From: Cryoendolithus antarcticus
Taxonomy: Eukaryota; Ascomycota; Dothideomycetes; Cladosporiales; Cladosporiaceae
NCBI GenBank assembly: GCA_002077065.1
Contig: NAJO01000065.1
Location: 62,001 to 126,000, forward strand
Reading direction: 5' to 3'
DNA length: 64,000 bases
Below the pieces are notes generated by a model, which worked only from the letters and a program-made list of their open reading frames with translations, did no database searches and was not told where the DNA came from. Positions 54,201 through 63,383 of this stretch are shown here, piece by piece. Made by a program: the position numbers and the translations under genes. How positions within the stretch are numbered: the stretch's first letter is position 1; the number at the start of each line of letters is the position of its first letter.

Positions 54201-55566
54201 ACATGCATTGTTGACGAATTTAGGGCCCGCGCGATGCCCTCGATAAATGACAGTGCAGCATTGTTTTCAGATCCATGGTTGTGGCCGGAAATTTCGAGCG
54301 CCATTGGCGTATTGGAAACGTTTGAGACGCTGCATCGACTGCGAGATTCAAACCCGACCCAAGCTTCCTGAGCTGCTGTATATCCTCCGACATAGGCACT
54401 GCGACGATTCCAGGGACAAATTGTACAGTCTAATCCACTTGCTGCAGGGCGAGGAACGTCGGAGTTGCGCCCAGCTGGTAGACTTGACTAAGTCGGCTGC
54501 TTTCATCTTCAACAAATTGAATATCATGCTAGCCCGTACTTACGGTCCAATGAGTCTATTCTCTATGAACAATCGAGGCTGGGAGTTCGCAGGTGTGGAT
54601 CACCCATTGCGCGTCTCTGATGACGAGTGCGATGCCTGGCCACCTTCAGGGGGCCACGAGGTGTACGACTATCCATTAGCGCCTGGCGCGTTCCTCCCTC
54701 CTGAATCGCCGCTGCACCAACCCTCACTGTACCATGTGAGTGGGTCTCTGCACAAGTCTTCTTCACTTTCAGTCCTGGATCTGTCTGTGGGAGGAAGGTG
54801 TTGGATGTTCAGGCATCTTTGTTGACATCATTACTGAGTCTGCTCTGATCCAAGACCATGAAAGCATTGATGTCATGATTGACCTCACGTCACTATTCAG
54901 GACTATGCTTCAAGACCGTACTATAGATGCTGCCGGAAATTCCAAATGTCTGAAATTCAACCGTCGACCAGCGGACTCACCCATGGATGATTCGAGACTC
55001 CCGCTTCATTGGCGCCACGCGTTGCAGAATCGAGGGAATAGAATCGACAGGCGTCTCTTCGTCACGCATGATGGTCTACTAGGCAATGGGCCTCAACAAT
55101 TACGCCGTGGAGATGAGGTTGTGGTACTCCCTGGAGCAGACGTACCTCACATCGTGCGGCCGCTGCAAAATGGTAGTACTGATACCTACAAGATGATTGG
55201 CGAGTGGTATGTCACCCGGGTGTCTACTAGTGGGAAAGTATACTGATGTCACGCAGCTACCTGGATCGCATGATGGACGGGCAAATCATGGACAGGTTAA
55301 AAGCGGGAAAATGTACCGTCAAGCCCATCAGGATTACATGGGAGCGAGACCAAAAGTTCGATGAAGTCAGTGCGAAGTCGAACTATGATCAACGAGATTT
55401 CTCCATCCCCCGAAGCCTCCCCCGGCGCCGAAGCCTCTCCCAAAGCTACTCAAAGCACTCCAACCACTCAATCGACTCCGAAAGCTACTCAATCGACTCC
55501 GAACACTCAACCGACCCCAAATATACCCACGAGCCTGCAAGTCACTCATTCCAGCTCCTTTGGTGA
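51277..55566 (+). CDS. NACHT NTPase-HET domain fusion protein (NLR-like), frame break inside
   Basis: Exons 51277-51529, 51577-51768, 51826-51850, 51902-52507, 52559 to ~54735, 54773-55206 and 55257-55566 join with consistent splice phases. The short third exon supplies a Walker A motif (WLYGEMGCGKSMLSSL). A Walker B-type LVLIVDAIDEI and LRVILTSRYDKD follow, then the helical region typical after NACHT domains (LPGDLFVYYDRILARIQ). From about 53690 a HET domain follows: YIALTYAWSYGRRSESLRVN, LPVWIDVISIDMTELGERTQ, YSQAAKVIVWLGKG. The C-terminal HET-family end includes EVVVLPGADVPHIVRPL, and splicing gives GECYLDRMMDGQIM. Near 54340-54360 the frame shifts by one base with no plausible intron, so the gene is damaged or the sequence has an error. 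The 5' end is ambiguous: coding-like sequence also runs from about 51101 to 51274. Family role: allorecognition and programmed cell death; the exact trigger is unknown. Confidence 0.7.
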
Positions 55567-55640
55567 TGACTTTGTCACTCCCACGGTCTAAAGGACACTG
55601 AGAGTACAACGATGCTCGGCATGCCAGAGCTGCCAACTTC
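55376..55640. repeat. Diverged duplicate of the ATG29 3' end
   Basis: On the plus strand this segment repeats, with changes, the sequence at about 55845-56035. Shared elements include a run of Thr/Pro/Ser-type codons (ccaaagctactcaa), a stretch encoding LQVTH against LQITH, and atgctcggcatgccagagct against atgctaggagtgcctgaact. On the minus strand it encodes RLSSFRSRLSGWSALSSFGR, against RLSSFGKGFGGG at the end of Atg29. It therefore looks like a tandem-duplicated 3' fragment of ATG29. Its plus strand now codes for the last ~60 residues of the NACHT-HET protein. Confidence 0.6.
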
Positions 55641-55652
55641 GTGCGCTGGTCT

Positions 55653-55728
55653 ATTGCCACTAATCCGCGATGCAGCCACCTCGATCAAATATTGCCACTG
55701 AAACGCAATGCAGCCACCTCGATCAGAC
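55653..55728. repeat. 38-bp tandem direct repeat, two units
   Basis: Units at 55653-55690 and 55691-55728 both begin attgccact and contain an identical 18-base core, atgcagccacctcgatca (55670-55687 and 55708-55725). It lies between the duplicated ATG29 fragment and ATG29 itself and may mark the breakpoint region of the duplication. Confidence 0.7.
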
Positions 55729-55849
55729 AATGGACGACCAAAAGGGCTACATAAGGGCTGAAGTTCGCCCAGTGAAGATCGCGATCAACCGCGATGAGTA
55801 TGTTGTGTAGTGAAAGATTGTTCGACAGCCTGAGGTCATGCGTCAGAGA

Positions 55850-57308
55850 TCAATGATCACCTCGCCCACCCCCGAAACCCTTCCCAAAGCTACTCAATCT
55901 ACTCCCAATACTCCCCCCGCCGGCCTGCAGATTACTCATCACAGCCTCCTCGAGCGCAGACTGCGTCACGCTCGCGTCTTCGAGATCACTGAAGCTACTA
56001 CCCATGCTAGGAGTGCCTGAACTACCATCGCCCCGCGCTGCGGCTGCAAGAGCAGCGCGGTGTCGAGGGCTGAGAGGGCCGGGTCTTGGGAGAGCCTCGA
56101 GGTTGTTGGGTGTTGTCGAGGTGGAGGAAGCGGAGGCGGAGGGCGATGAGTCAGGGGCTGAGGACGTAGTGTTGGGTGATCTGGGTTTCGTAGCTGTGAT
56201 TCCGGGACCAGACTTGCTGCTCGGTCGTCCTGCTGCTTGACCTCGAAGCGTTGCTGCTGGGTCAGGCAGTGGAGCATCGGAGGACGAGGATGCTGCGTTA
56301 GCTGCGGCAAAAGGCAGGAACCCACCAGAAGACGACTCAGGATCGTCTTCTGATGATCCGCGGTCGCCTTCTGAGCTCAAAGTCCCCAATGTCGATCTTT
56401 CAGGCAGAGCAGCGGATGGCAAGCGACGAAATGCCTGACTGCGTGCCATTGACGATGGCTCATCTTCCGAGTCCGATGCATCATCGTGATCATCGTGATC
56501 GTCGTGGCCAAGCTCGGCATCGTCTTCCACAGCGGCGCGTTGCTTGGCTGGAACTGTTCTCTGTTGCTGTGAGCCTCCAGATGACTTGAGAGCACGTTGT
56601 CGCAAGGTGTACAGTCCACTGCCAGCCCTGCTTTGTGTGAGCGTAGCGTTCGACGGAGTGCGAGATAGCTGGGCCCCCGATATTGGTCGAGGCGTGCCTG
56701 GCTCGGTGGGTGGCGGCACTGGACTTGCTCTTTTCGAGCTTATGTCGATTGAAGGTGTCGTTCTCGAATCTATGTAATGTCAGTAGCTACTTCATTGGCG
56801 AGGTGGAATCGACGCACCTTTACTCCCAGAGCCATCATCGCCCCCAGAAGCTAGCCGCCTCATCTGCGTCTTCATGCCCTCAAAGTGTTGCTCGTACAGC
56901 CAGGCTGCCTGTTGCATCAGGAATGCGAGCTCGACTTCGAAGCGCTCTGCTGTCGCTTCCCAGTCGATTTCCTGTAGTCATAATCAGCACTGCGGTGACG
57001 ATCACTGATCGCCTATCAAAGGCACGTACCTTCGAGTTCGACGTCTTGGAGATGATCTTCCACAACGCCTTGTCCTTCGTACCATCCCATGAGACGAGGT
57101 CAGGATCTTGGAAACCATTACGCGGAAACGGGCATCGAACGATAAGGGTATAGCGTACTGGGCGACTTGGAGGAGGTGCAGGAGAGCCAGGCAAGGGAGA
57201 TGTCTTGGTCGATCTTTCTACAGGTTGACCGGAAACGCTATTGCGAGGCGAGTGGCTTGGACGTCGATGCTCTGCACTGACCCGGCTTGTGGATGCAGTC
57301 GGAGACAT
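55850..57308 (-). CDS. ATG29: Autophagy-related protein Atg29
   Basis: Three exons (introns 56972-57029 and 56770-56817) encode 450 aa. Residues ~50-145 hold the conserved Atg29 domain: VRYTLIVRCPFPRNGFQDPD, then LWKIISKTSNSK joined by splicing to EIDWEATAERFEVELAFLMQ and QAAWLYEQHFEGMKTQMRRL. The remaining ~300 residues are Ser/Pro-rich and disordered with acidic patches (DDHDDHDDASDSEDEPSS), as in other fungal Atg29 proteins. Family role: Atg29 forms the Atg17-Atg31-Atg29 scaffold that organises the pre-autophagosomal structure on starvation and is activated by phosphorylation of its C-terminus. The start is the ATG at 57308; upstream in-frame residues look non-conserved. The last ~35 codons are partly duplicated next to the gene (see the repeat at 55376). 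Confidence 0.9.
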
Positions 57309-57661
57309 GATAACGATTCCTAGCCTAACAAACACCGGAGAGAGTGCAAAGTACCTAAGATGGGGATGAACAGACACACGGCAGGTGCGATGTAGGCAAG
57401 TAACCGGGGGCTTGGCACGCAATGATTGGTCGATCTAGTGTGTAGATCGGTATTGTATGTGAAGGAAACCCGCAACAGCACAGGTACATGATCATGGTGG
57501 GTATGAAGCACGCTGGCAAATCGATGAGTTTCGAATGTTTGGCATTGGAGGTACCTCAGCTCTGCCGTCAGCCTGCTGCTCGCTGCAGCATCGACGATCC
57601 CAGGCAAGCCTTTCCCTTCCTCAGCCCACCAGTACGCCACCAAGCATAGCAAACGACACGC

Positions 57662-58349
57662 TCAGATCGTCGTCTCATACGCTATCGGTGCCACGCTCTC
57701 CGGCTTGTTCTCCTTTGCGCTGACCGTCCTCGCCTCCCTCGGCATCACTGGCTGACGCTTGAGATGCACATGCACACCATCCTCCTTGGCCTTCTTCATG
57801 TTGGCCGCATTCGTCTTGACACGTCGCAGGAACTCGTCGCGCGAGCGGGAGTGGTTGACGTGCTCGATGCGAACGTTGACGCGCTTTTCGATGTAGCGGT
57901 TGCCGACCTGCTTGTAGAGGATCACACCGACTGCGGACTTTGTGACATTGTAGACGACGCCGGTCTTGCCGTGGAAATCCTTGTGACTGCGAGATTGTCA
58001 GAGACTGCACCTCGCTGGTGTTTCGTGCACTGCCAGGCGTGCGCCGGAATATCAGAGGGGTGGATTGACTTACGGCATGCCCTTCTGCACAGCACCGTTT
58101 GCGACCACATCGACGATATCTCCGACCTTGTACTGTTTGAGGTATGTGGACAGCTTGATCATACCCTTCTTCTTGAAGTCCCGAGAGAAGGCTGCGCAAC
58201 GTTAGTTCCTGACTGGACCCTGCCATCCTTGTTTGTCCTGATTTGCTGCTGCCAGCTCCTCTCCTCCTGCTTCAATTCCTCCGTCTTCCAATCTCGGGGG
58301 ATGACTGACCATAGCGCGTGCCCGCGCGGAGACCTGCGGCGTGACCCAT
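57662..58349 (-). CDS. RPL21: 60S ribosomal protein eL21
   Basis: Three exons (introns 58192-58309 of 118 nt and 57987-58073 of 87 nt) encode 160 aa, exactly the usual length. The reading [20 protein letters not shown], then [40 protein letters not shown], and [20 protein letters not shown] matches eL21 throughout, ending in APIAYETTI. Location and role: a structural protein of the large ribosomal subunit near the central protuberance. The start is divergent from RPS9, with 339 bp between the two ATGs. The introns are longer than the window's average, as is common for ribosomal protein genes. Confidence 0.95.
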
Positions 58350-58688
58350 TGCGGAATGATTTGGTGGCTATATCGTGATTGTTAGTGTCGTGAACGTGAT
58401 CGCACTGAGGGAGGGCTCGGCATACGTCTGAAGGTTAGGGTCTATAGCAAGATGTCAGTGGTGAATTACTAGCGATATGGGGTCTGTAGCACTCACATTG
58501 TTGGTGCTGTGATGCGATCTCGTCGTCGGCGTCGCATTTGAAGTTCCACCAAGTCGAAAAGCGGTGCTTGCGCCAAGACTTTGGATGCGGGAGCCGCCGT
58601 ACGCTAGCGAGCGCACTCTGAGAACTTCGAATTCCAACGCCACGGATTGATTAGACGACAGTAACGACACCGACGACAACCATCCATC
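58350..58688. promoter_or_regulatory. Shared divergent promoter region of RPL21 and RPS9
   Basis: These 339 bp separate the start codons of two divergently transcribed ribosomal protein genes and must contain both promoters and leaders. A telomere-repeat-like box, ttaggg followed by t (58435-58441, ACCCTAA on the other strand), lies near the middle. Boxes of this type bind Tbf1-like factors at ribosomal protein genes in several ascomycetes; the functional link here is inferred. Confidence 0.55.
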
Positions 58689-59805
58689 ATGGCACCGTAA
58701 GTACAAACCCCTCTTGCTGGAGACGACTGCAATCTGCAACAGCGATGGACATGACTGCGAGCGATTGTGGAGGAGAGTGGAGTGATCGAAGGCATTACGC
58801 ACACGACCTTGAGAGAACACTGCCTTGAACGACATGCCGAACACACTCGATTAAGGAGGTTTCAAGTTGGAGATGCCTGCCTCGAAAGGTCATTCATAAG
58901 AGCGTTGGGACCAGGGAAAGAGGCTACCTCATACCCCGCGGTCGAAGGCAGTCAAGGCGGATGTTCAGACTCCCGCGTACTGCTTGCGCTGCAGTCATGT
59001 CCATCGCTCTCCAAATATGAATATGGGTACATATCAAGCACACCCACTGACACACTCAAAGTCGCAGCTCCAGCAAGACCTACAAGGTCCCGCGTCGTCC
59101 GTTCGAGTCGGCGCGTCTGTACGTACTCCATGGCCACTGAGCGCGAGCTTGCTCCGCTCATGTCTGCAGTATCTAACGTGCACCCAGCGATTCCGAGTTG
59201 AAGACCGTCGGCGAATATGGCCTCCGCAACAAGCGTGAGGTGTGGCGCGTCATGCTCACCCTCTCCAAGATCCGTCGTGCTGCCCGGTACGTTGTACTGT
59301 AGCCGAACAACGCAAGCAATGCTGATTTCAGGAACAGTCAGCTCCTCACCATGGACGAGAAGGACCCCAAGCGTCTGTTCGAAGGCAACGCCCTCATTCG
59401 CCGCCTGGTCCGTGTCGGTGTGCTCGACGAGACCCGCATGAAGCTCGATTACGTGCTCGCCCTCAAGGTCGAGGACTTCTTGGAGCGCCGCCTCCAGACC
59501 TGTGTCTACAAACTCGGCCTTGCCAAGTCCATCCACCACGCTCGTGTCCTCATCCGCCAACGCCACATCCGGTTGGTCTTCTTCATGAACTACCTCCAAT
59601 CGGCAACAGCTAACACAGTAATAGTGTCGGCAAGCAAATCGTCAACGTCCCATCCTTCGTCGTCCGCCTCGACTCGCAAAAGCACATCGACTTCTCCCTC
59701 ACCTCGCCGTTCGGTGGCGGGCGCCCCGGTCGTGTGCGTAGGAAGAAGGCCAAGGCCGCCGAGAAGGGTGGTGATGACGCGGCTGAGGAGGAGGAAGAGG
59801 AGTAG
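58689..59805 (+). CDS. RPS9: 40S ribosomal protein uS4 (Rps9)
   Basis: Five exons (introns 58697-59061, 59119-59187, 59287-59331 and 59572-59624) sum to 194 aa. Exon 1 is only eight bases (ATGGCACC), followed by a 365-nt first intron, a layout typical of regulated ribosomal protein genes. The protein reads [20 protein letters not shown], then [20 protein letters not shown]. The S4 RNA-binding region follows, with [20 protein letters not shown] and [20 protein letters not shown]. The C-terminus is acidic (EEEEEE). Role: an early-binding small-subunit protein at the mRNA entry site. The acceptor of intron 1 is AAAG rather than CAG, but no other choice keeps MAPRSSS. It is divergent from RPL21. 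Confidence 0.94.
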
Positions 59806-60194
59806 ATGCTGTCACGTTTCGAAGACAGCAGATTATGTGCCTGTAGAAGTGGTCGCTAGGCCAGAGCAGCAGTATACCTGCTGGCGTGCGCTAGTCGATC
59901 ATGTGCAATGCATCAGGTTGACGGGCGCAGTCATAGATCATGTATCACAGATCACGCTCGACTATCCTTCCTGCTCGATCACTAGTTATACCGTAATTTG
60001 ACTTTCTTACGTGGCATGATTGATATTGCCCTTTTTATACTGCACTCACTCTATCGGAAGCCGGGGGATCTCCCTCCGATGTTTGCGTGACGAAGCACTT
60101 CGCGATCTCAATAGGCCTCTAGCATAGATGCTTATACTGAATCTGGCGAATGCGTCCATAGGAATGCCGCGATGACAGTGGGCCATGCAGGACG
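59806..60194. other. Intergenic, no gene seen
   Basis: About 390 bp between two plus-strand genes. It contains the NVJ2 promoter by position. Confidence 0.5.
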
Positions 60195-63100
60195 ATGAGC
60201 CTGTCGACTATCCTCTGCGCCTACCTCATCGGCGGTCTTACCTTCTTGCCACTCGTCATACTCGCGATCGTCTTCCCAGCATGGCTTACTCTGCCTCAAA
60301 CGAAGGAGGGTGCAGCTTCGACCACTCGCGATGAGAGAAAGATAGCAAAGGGCAAATATGATGCCGACGCTGAACGTGAGGATGAGCTCTCATCCTACGA
60401 CAGTGCTGCGAGTGGCAACTTTGCAGTACTGCGATCGTATAACTTCCAGTCCGCCCTTGCAGCACTGAACGCGAAGAGCAATACTGGCCCTGATAGCAGC
60501 AATGGTGGGGGCGAGAATGGTAGTCAGGAGTCTATGTCGGTGTATCAGAGCATGTACAAGTCGGTGTTTGACCGGAGTAAGGCTACTGGACAGAAGAGCG
60601 TGCTGGCCGAACAAGACGAGGCAGCAAATGCCGCTGCTGCAAAGCCGAAGCCCTCTGCTACGCCCGCTACGATCTACCACATCGTTCTGCGACACCGTCA
60701 CCTCATGCTGTATGACTCGGCGGCCCAGCTCGAAGTTCGACACGTGATTAGCCTGGCACACCATACCGTCTCTCTAACGGACGGCGAGGATGAAGACGTT
60801 GCTCTCATAGACGGCGATCTCTTCGTCAAGCGGACGGCGATATGTCTGCAGCCGAATTCTACAATCCCAAACGGCTTCAATCCTCATGAGCATGTGCAGC
60901 TTCCTAAGCCGTTCTACCTCTTCTCAGCAACGTGCTCGGAGAAGGAAGACTTCTACCATGCACTCCTCTCCGCTCAGGCAGAGCATCCTGTACCACAGCC
61001 TTTGGATCCAACATGCACGATGAAGTTGCAGTCGGCGCTGCACTCAAATTCCCTCACATCTGAGTCACGGGCGTTGAACGCCTTGCTGGGACGAGTGTTC
61101 TTAGCAGTCCATCGAACACCTTTCATGCAGGACTTCATTCGGAAGAAGATCGAGAAGAAGATTGCGCGAGTTACCAAACCCGCTTTCATCGCATCGATTG
61201 CAGTTCAGAGCATCGATCTTGGTGACATGACACCGATCATCTCGAATCTGAAGTTGAAGGATCTCAATATCTCGGGCGACGTGATTATAGGTGCTGATGT
61301 GAAGTACACTGGAGCATTCAAGGTAGTCATTGCAGCCGTTGCAAAGCTTGATCTCGGTGCGAGGTTCAAAGTGAGGACTGTCGATCTCGTTCTGGCCGCA
61401 TCACTGCAGCGCTTGCAGGGAAAGCTGCTCGTCCGCGTCAAGCCCAGTCCGAGCAATCGCCTGTGGTTCTGCTTCGAAGAGATGCCTGCTATGGAGGTCA
61501 AGATCGAGCCCGTGGTCAGCACGAGGCAAATTACCTACACTTTTATCCTGAAGGCTATCGAGAACAGGATCAGAGAAGTCGTGACGGAGACAGTGGTTAA
61601 GCCAAACTGGGACGATGTCCCATTCTTCGACACTAGTGCGCAGGAATATCGTGGAGGCATCTGGCAAGAGTCGAAAGGAGGTGATTCGGAGGTTGAAGAC
61701 TCCAGTGACGAAATGTCAAATGCGAAAGACAAGCACGGCATGAAGCACGACCAGACTGAATCCATGCCAGTCCTGCCAGGCACTGATCAACCCGAAAGTC
61801 GCAGAGCGAGCGCTTCAAGTGGCATGCAAACGAAGAGCTTTCGTGACACTAGTGGCTTGAAGAGCCGGTCGACGATGTCACTCCCGCCTCCTTCGCAAGC
61901 TGCACAGCTTGCGGCGGACCGTGCGACTACCTTCCGGCCACCGAAGCCAATGCGTTCTCCTTCATTCAATGCGTCATCTCCGAGTGTAGCTATGGACGGC
62001 GTGAGTGCTTTGAAGTCTGAGGATCTGCCCCGTGTGCCTGCCAAGCGATGGATCGGTCGGGCACCTCCGCCTGCTGTGAAGCGCGATGCGGTTGATGCTG
62101 TGCGTGAGGTGTATGACAGGGCTGGTCATAGGGTCGAAGTCGCCGGGACAGATGTTCCCGATCTTCACACAAACTCTATGAGTGCTGCTGACTCAGACCT
62201 TGCTCTCCTCGACGCCACCGACGATGAAGTCGAGCCCTGGACACCCTTCCGTTCCGGTAGCCACGACGAAGCCACAGCATCACGCAAAGATTCACAGTCG
62301 ACCCTACACACCACAGATCCAGCCTCCTCGGCATCTAGCCGCGTCTCCACAATGCGAAGCTCCGCCTCGTCAACAATCTCACGCGAACAAGCGCAAGCGA
62401 AAGGCAAGAACCTCCTGGCTGCCACCGCCGCAGCTACCACTGCCGCACGCGCATGGGCCTGGAACACTGCAGCGAACCGCAGGAAAGGTGCTCCCATATT
62501 TCAGCCTCGCAATACACGAGGTGAACCTGATGGCTTGCCTCAAGAACCCATGGGTCGAGGCCAGCCGCTGCCTCCACCAGGTACACCACTTCCGAAGCCT
62601 CCGAAAGGCAGTCTCTGGGGTGGCAGTGGATTTGCTGGAGGCAGTATGAAGAGGAAACCTGTACTGCCTGCGAGGAGAGCTGGTGGAGTGCCTGAGGGAG
62701 TAGGGGAAAGCAGCGCAACGGCTAGCTCTGAGAGCCTTGCGCGAGCGAGTGGGGAAGACGAATTCGGACCGTGGAATGAGAACTTCGAAGATCATGAGGG
62801 TGATCCTGCAAATGGAGTCGCTGATCATGCGGACGAGTCCATACTTGAGAAGGAAGACAGTGTTGAGTCCAAGAAACGCCAAGCACCACCCTTGCCACCA
62901 CGACGAAAGAAGCACACCGACTCACAATCTGCCACTCCACCCATGCATGTTCTCGTTGAGACCGCCCGCGAAGGTGGACATGACGATACCGCAAAGGGTG
63001 CCACTGAGCTACAGCCTGAGACCCTTAGTGCTACCGATGAGTCCGACGAGCTCGCACAACCAGCCCTCAGAGACCACAGCGCTGTGCCCCACGGGGACCA

Positions 63101-63383
63101 AGAAGATCTTCTCGACTTTGACGTGCCGGCAGTCCCTGCACTTGCCGATGTGGCCGCAGAGGAGCAAGGTACGCTGGAGATCGAAGAGGGTGACGGCACT
63201 CATGTCATTGACGACAAAGGGGACCATATCGTCGCCAGTAGCTACGTGCCTTCCGAGCGTCACGGCGCTGCAGAGAGCATTGAGGCGGCTCTACCGGTTG
63301 GAAAAGATAGCTTCGAGAAGCATGATGGTGTGGCAGACGGAGAGAAGCATGCACAGATACCCCATCATGATGATTCACGATAG
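60195..63383 (+). CDS. NVJ2: SMP-domain lipid-transfer protein Nvj2 (TEX2-like)
   Basis: A single exon of 1062 codons. An N-terminal membrane anchor (LIGGLTFLPLVILAIVFPAW, residues ~12-31) is followed by a charged linker. A PH-like segment follows (IYHIVLRHRHLMLYDS to KPFYLFSATCSEKEDFYHAL, about residues 160-260). The SMP domain spans about 285-480: ESRALNALLGRVFLAVHRTP, KPAFIASIAVQSIDLGDMTP, and VVSTRQITYTFILKAIENRI. The rest, about 550 residues, is Ser/Pro- and acid-rich and disordered with PPPG/PPLPPRRKK motifs. Family role: an ER-anchored tether at contact sites (nucleus-vacuole junction in yeast) that transfers lipids, including ceramide, to Golgi or vacuole. It is longer than yeast Nvj2 (770 aa) because of the C-terminal tail. 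Confidence 0.9.
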   Translation: MSLSTILCAYLIGGLTFLPLVILAIVFPAWLTLPQTKEGAASTTRDERKIAKGKYDADAEREDELSSYDSAASGNFAVLRSYNFQSALAALNAKSNTGPDSSNGGGENGSQESMSVYQSMYKSVFDRSKATGQKSVLAEQDEAANAAAAKPKPSATPATIYHIVLRHRHLMLYDSAAQLEVRHVISLAHHTVSLTDGEDEDVALIDGDLFVKRTAICLQPNSTIPNGFNPHEHVQLPKPFYLFSATCSEKEDFYHALLSAQAEHPVPQPLDPTCTMKLQSALHSNSLTSESRALNALLGRVFLAVHRTPFMQDFIRKKIEKKIARVTKPAFIASIAVQSIDLGDMTPIISNLKLKDLNISGDVIIGADVKYTGAFKVVIAAVAKLDLGARFKVRTVDLVLAASLQRLQGKLLVRVKPSPSNRLWFCFEEMPAMEVKIEPVVSTRQITYTFILKAIENRIREVVTETVVKPNWDDVPFFDTSAQEYRGGIWQESKGGDSEVEDSSDEMSNAKDKHGMKHDQTESMPVLPGTDQPESRRASASSGMQTKSFRDTSGLKSRSTMSLPPPSQAAQLAADRATTFRPPKPMRSPSFNASSPSVAMDGVSALKSEDLPRVPAKRWIGRAPPPAVKRDAVDAVREVYDRAGHRVEVAGTDVPDLHTNSMSAADSDLALLDATDDEVEPWTPFRSGSHDEATASRKDSQSTLHTTDPASSASSRVSTMRSSASSTISREQAQAKGKNLLAATAAATTAARAWAWNTAANRRKGAPIFQPRNTRGEPDGLPQEPMGRGQPLPPPGTPLPKPPKGSLWGGSGFAGGSMKRKPVLPARRAGGVPEGVGESSATASSESLARASGEDEFGPWNENFEDHEGDPANGVADHADESILEKEDSVESKKRQAPPLPPRRKKHTDSQSATPPMHVLVETAREGGHDDTAKGATELQPETLSATDESDELAQPALRDHSAVPHGDQEDLLDFDVPAVPALADVAAEEQGTLEIEEGDGTHVIDDKGDHIVASSYVPSERHGAAESIEAALPVGKDSFEKHDGVADGEKHAQIPHHDDSR

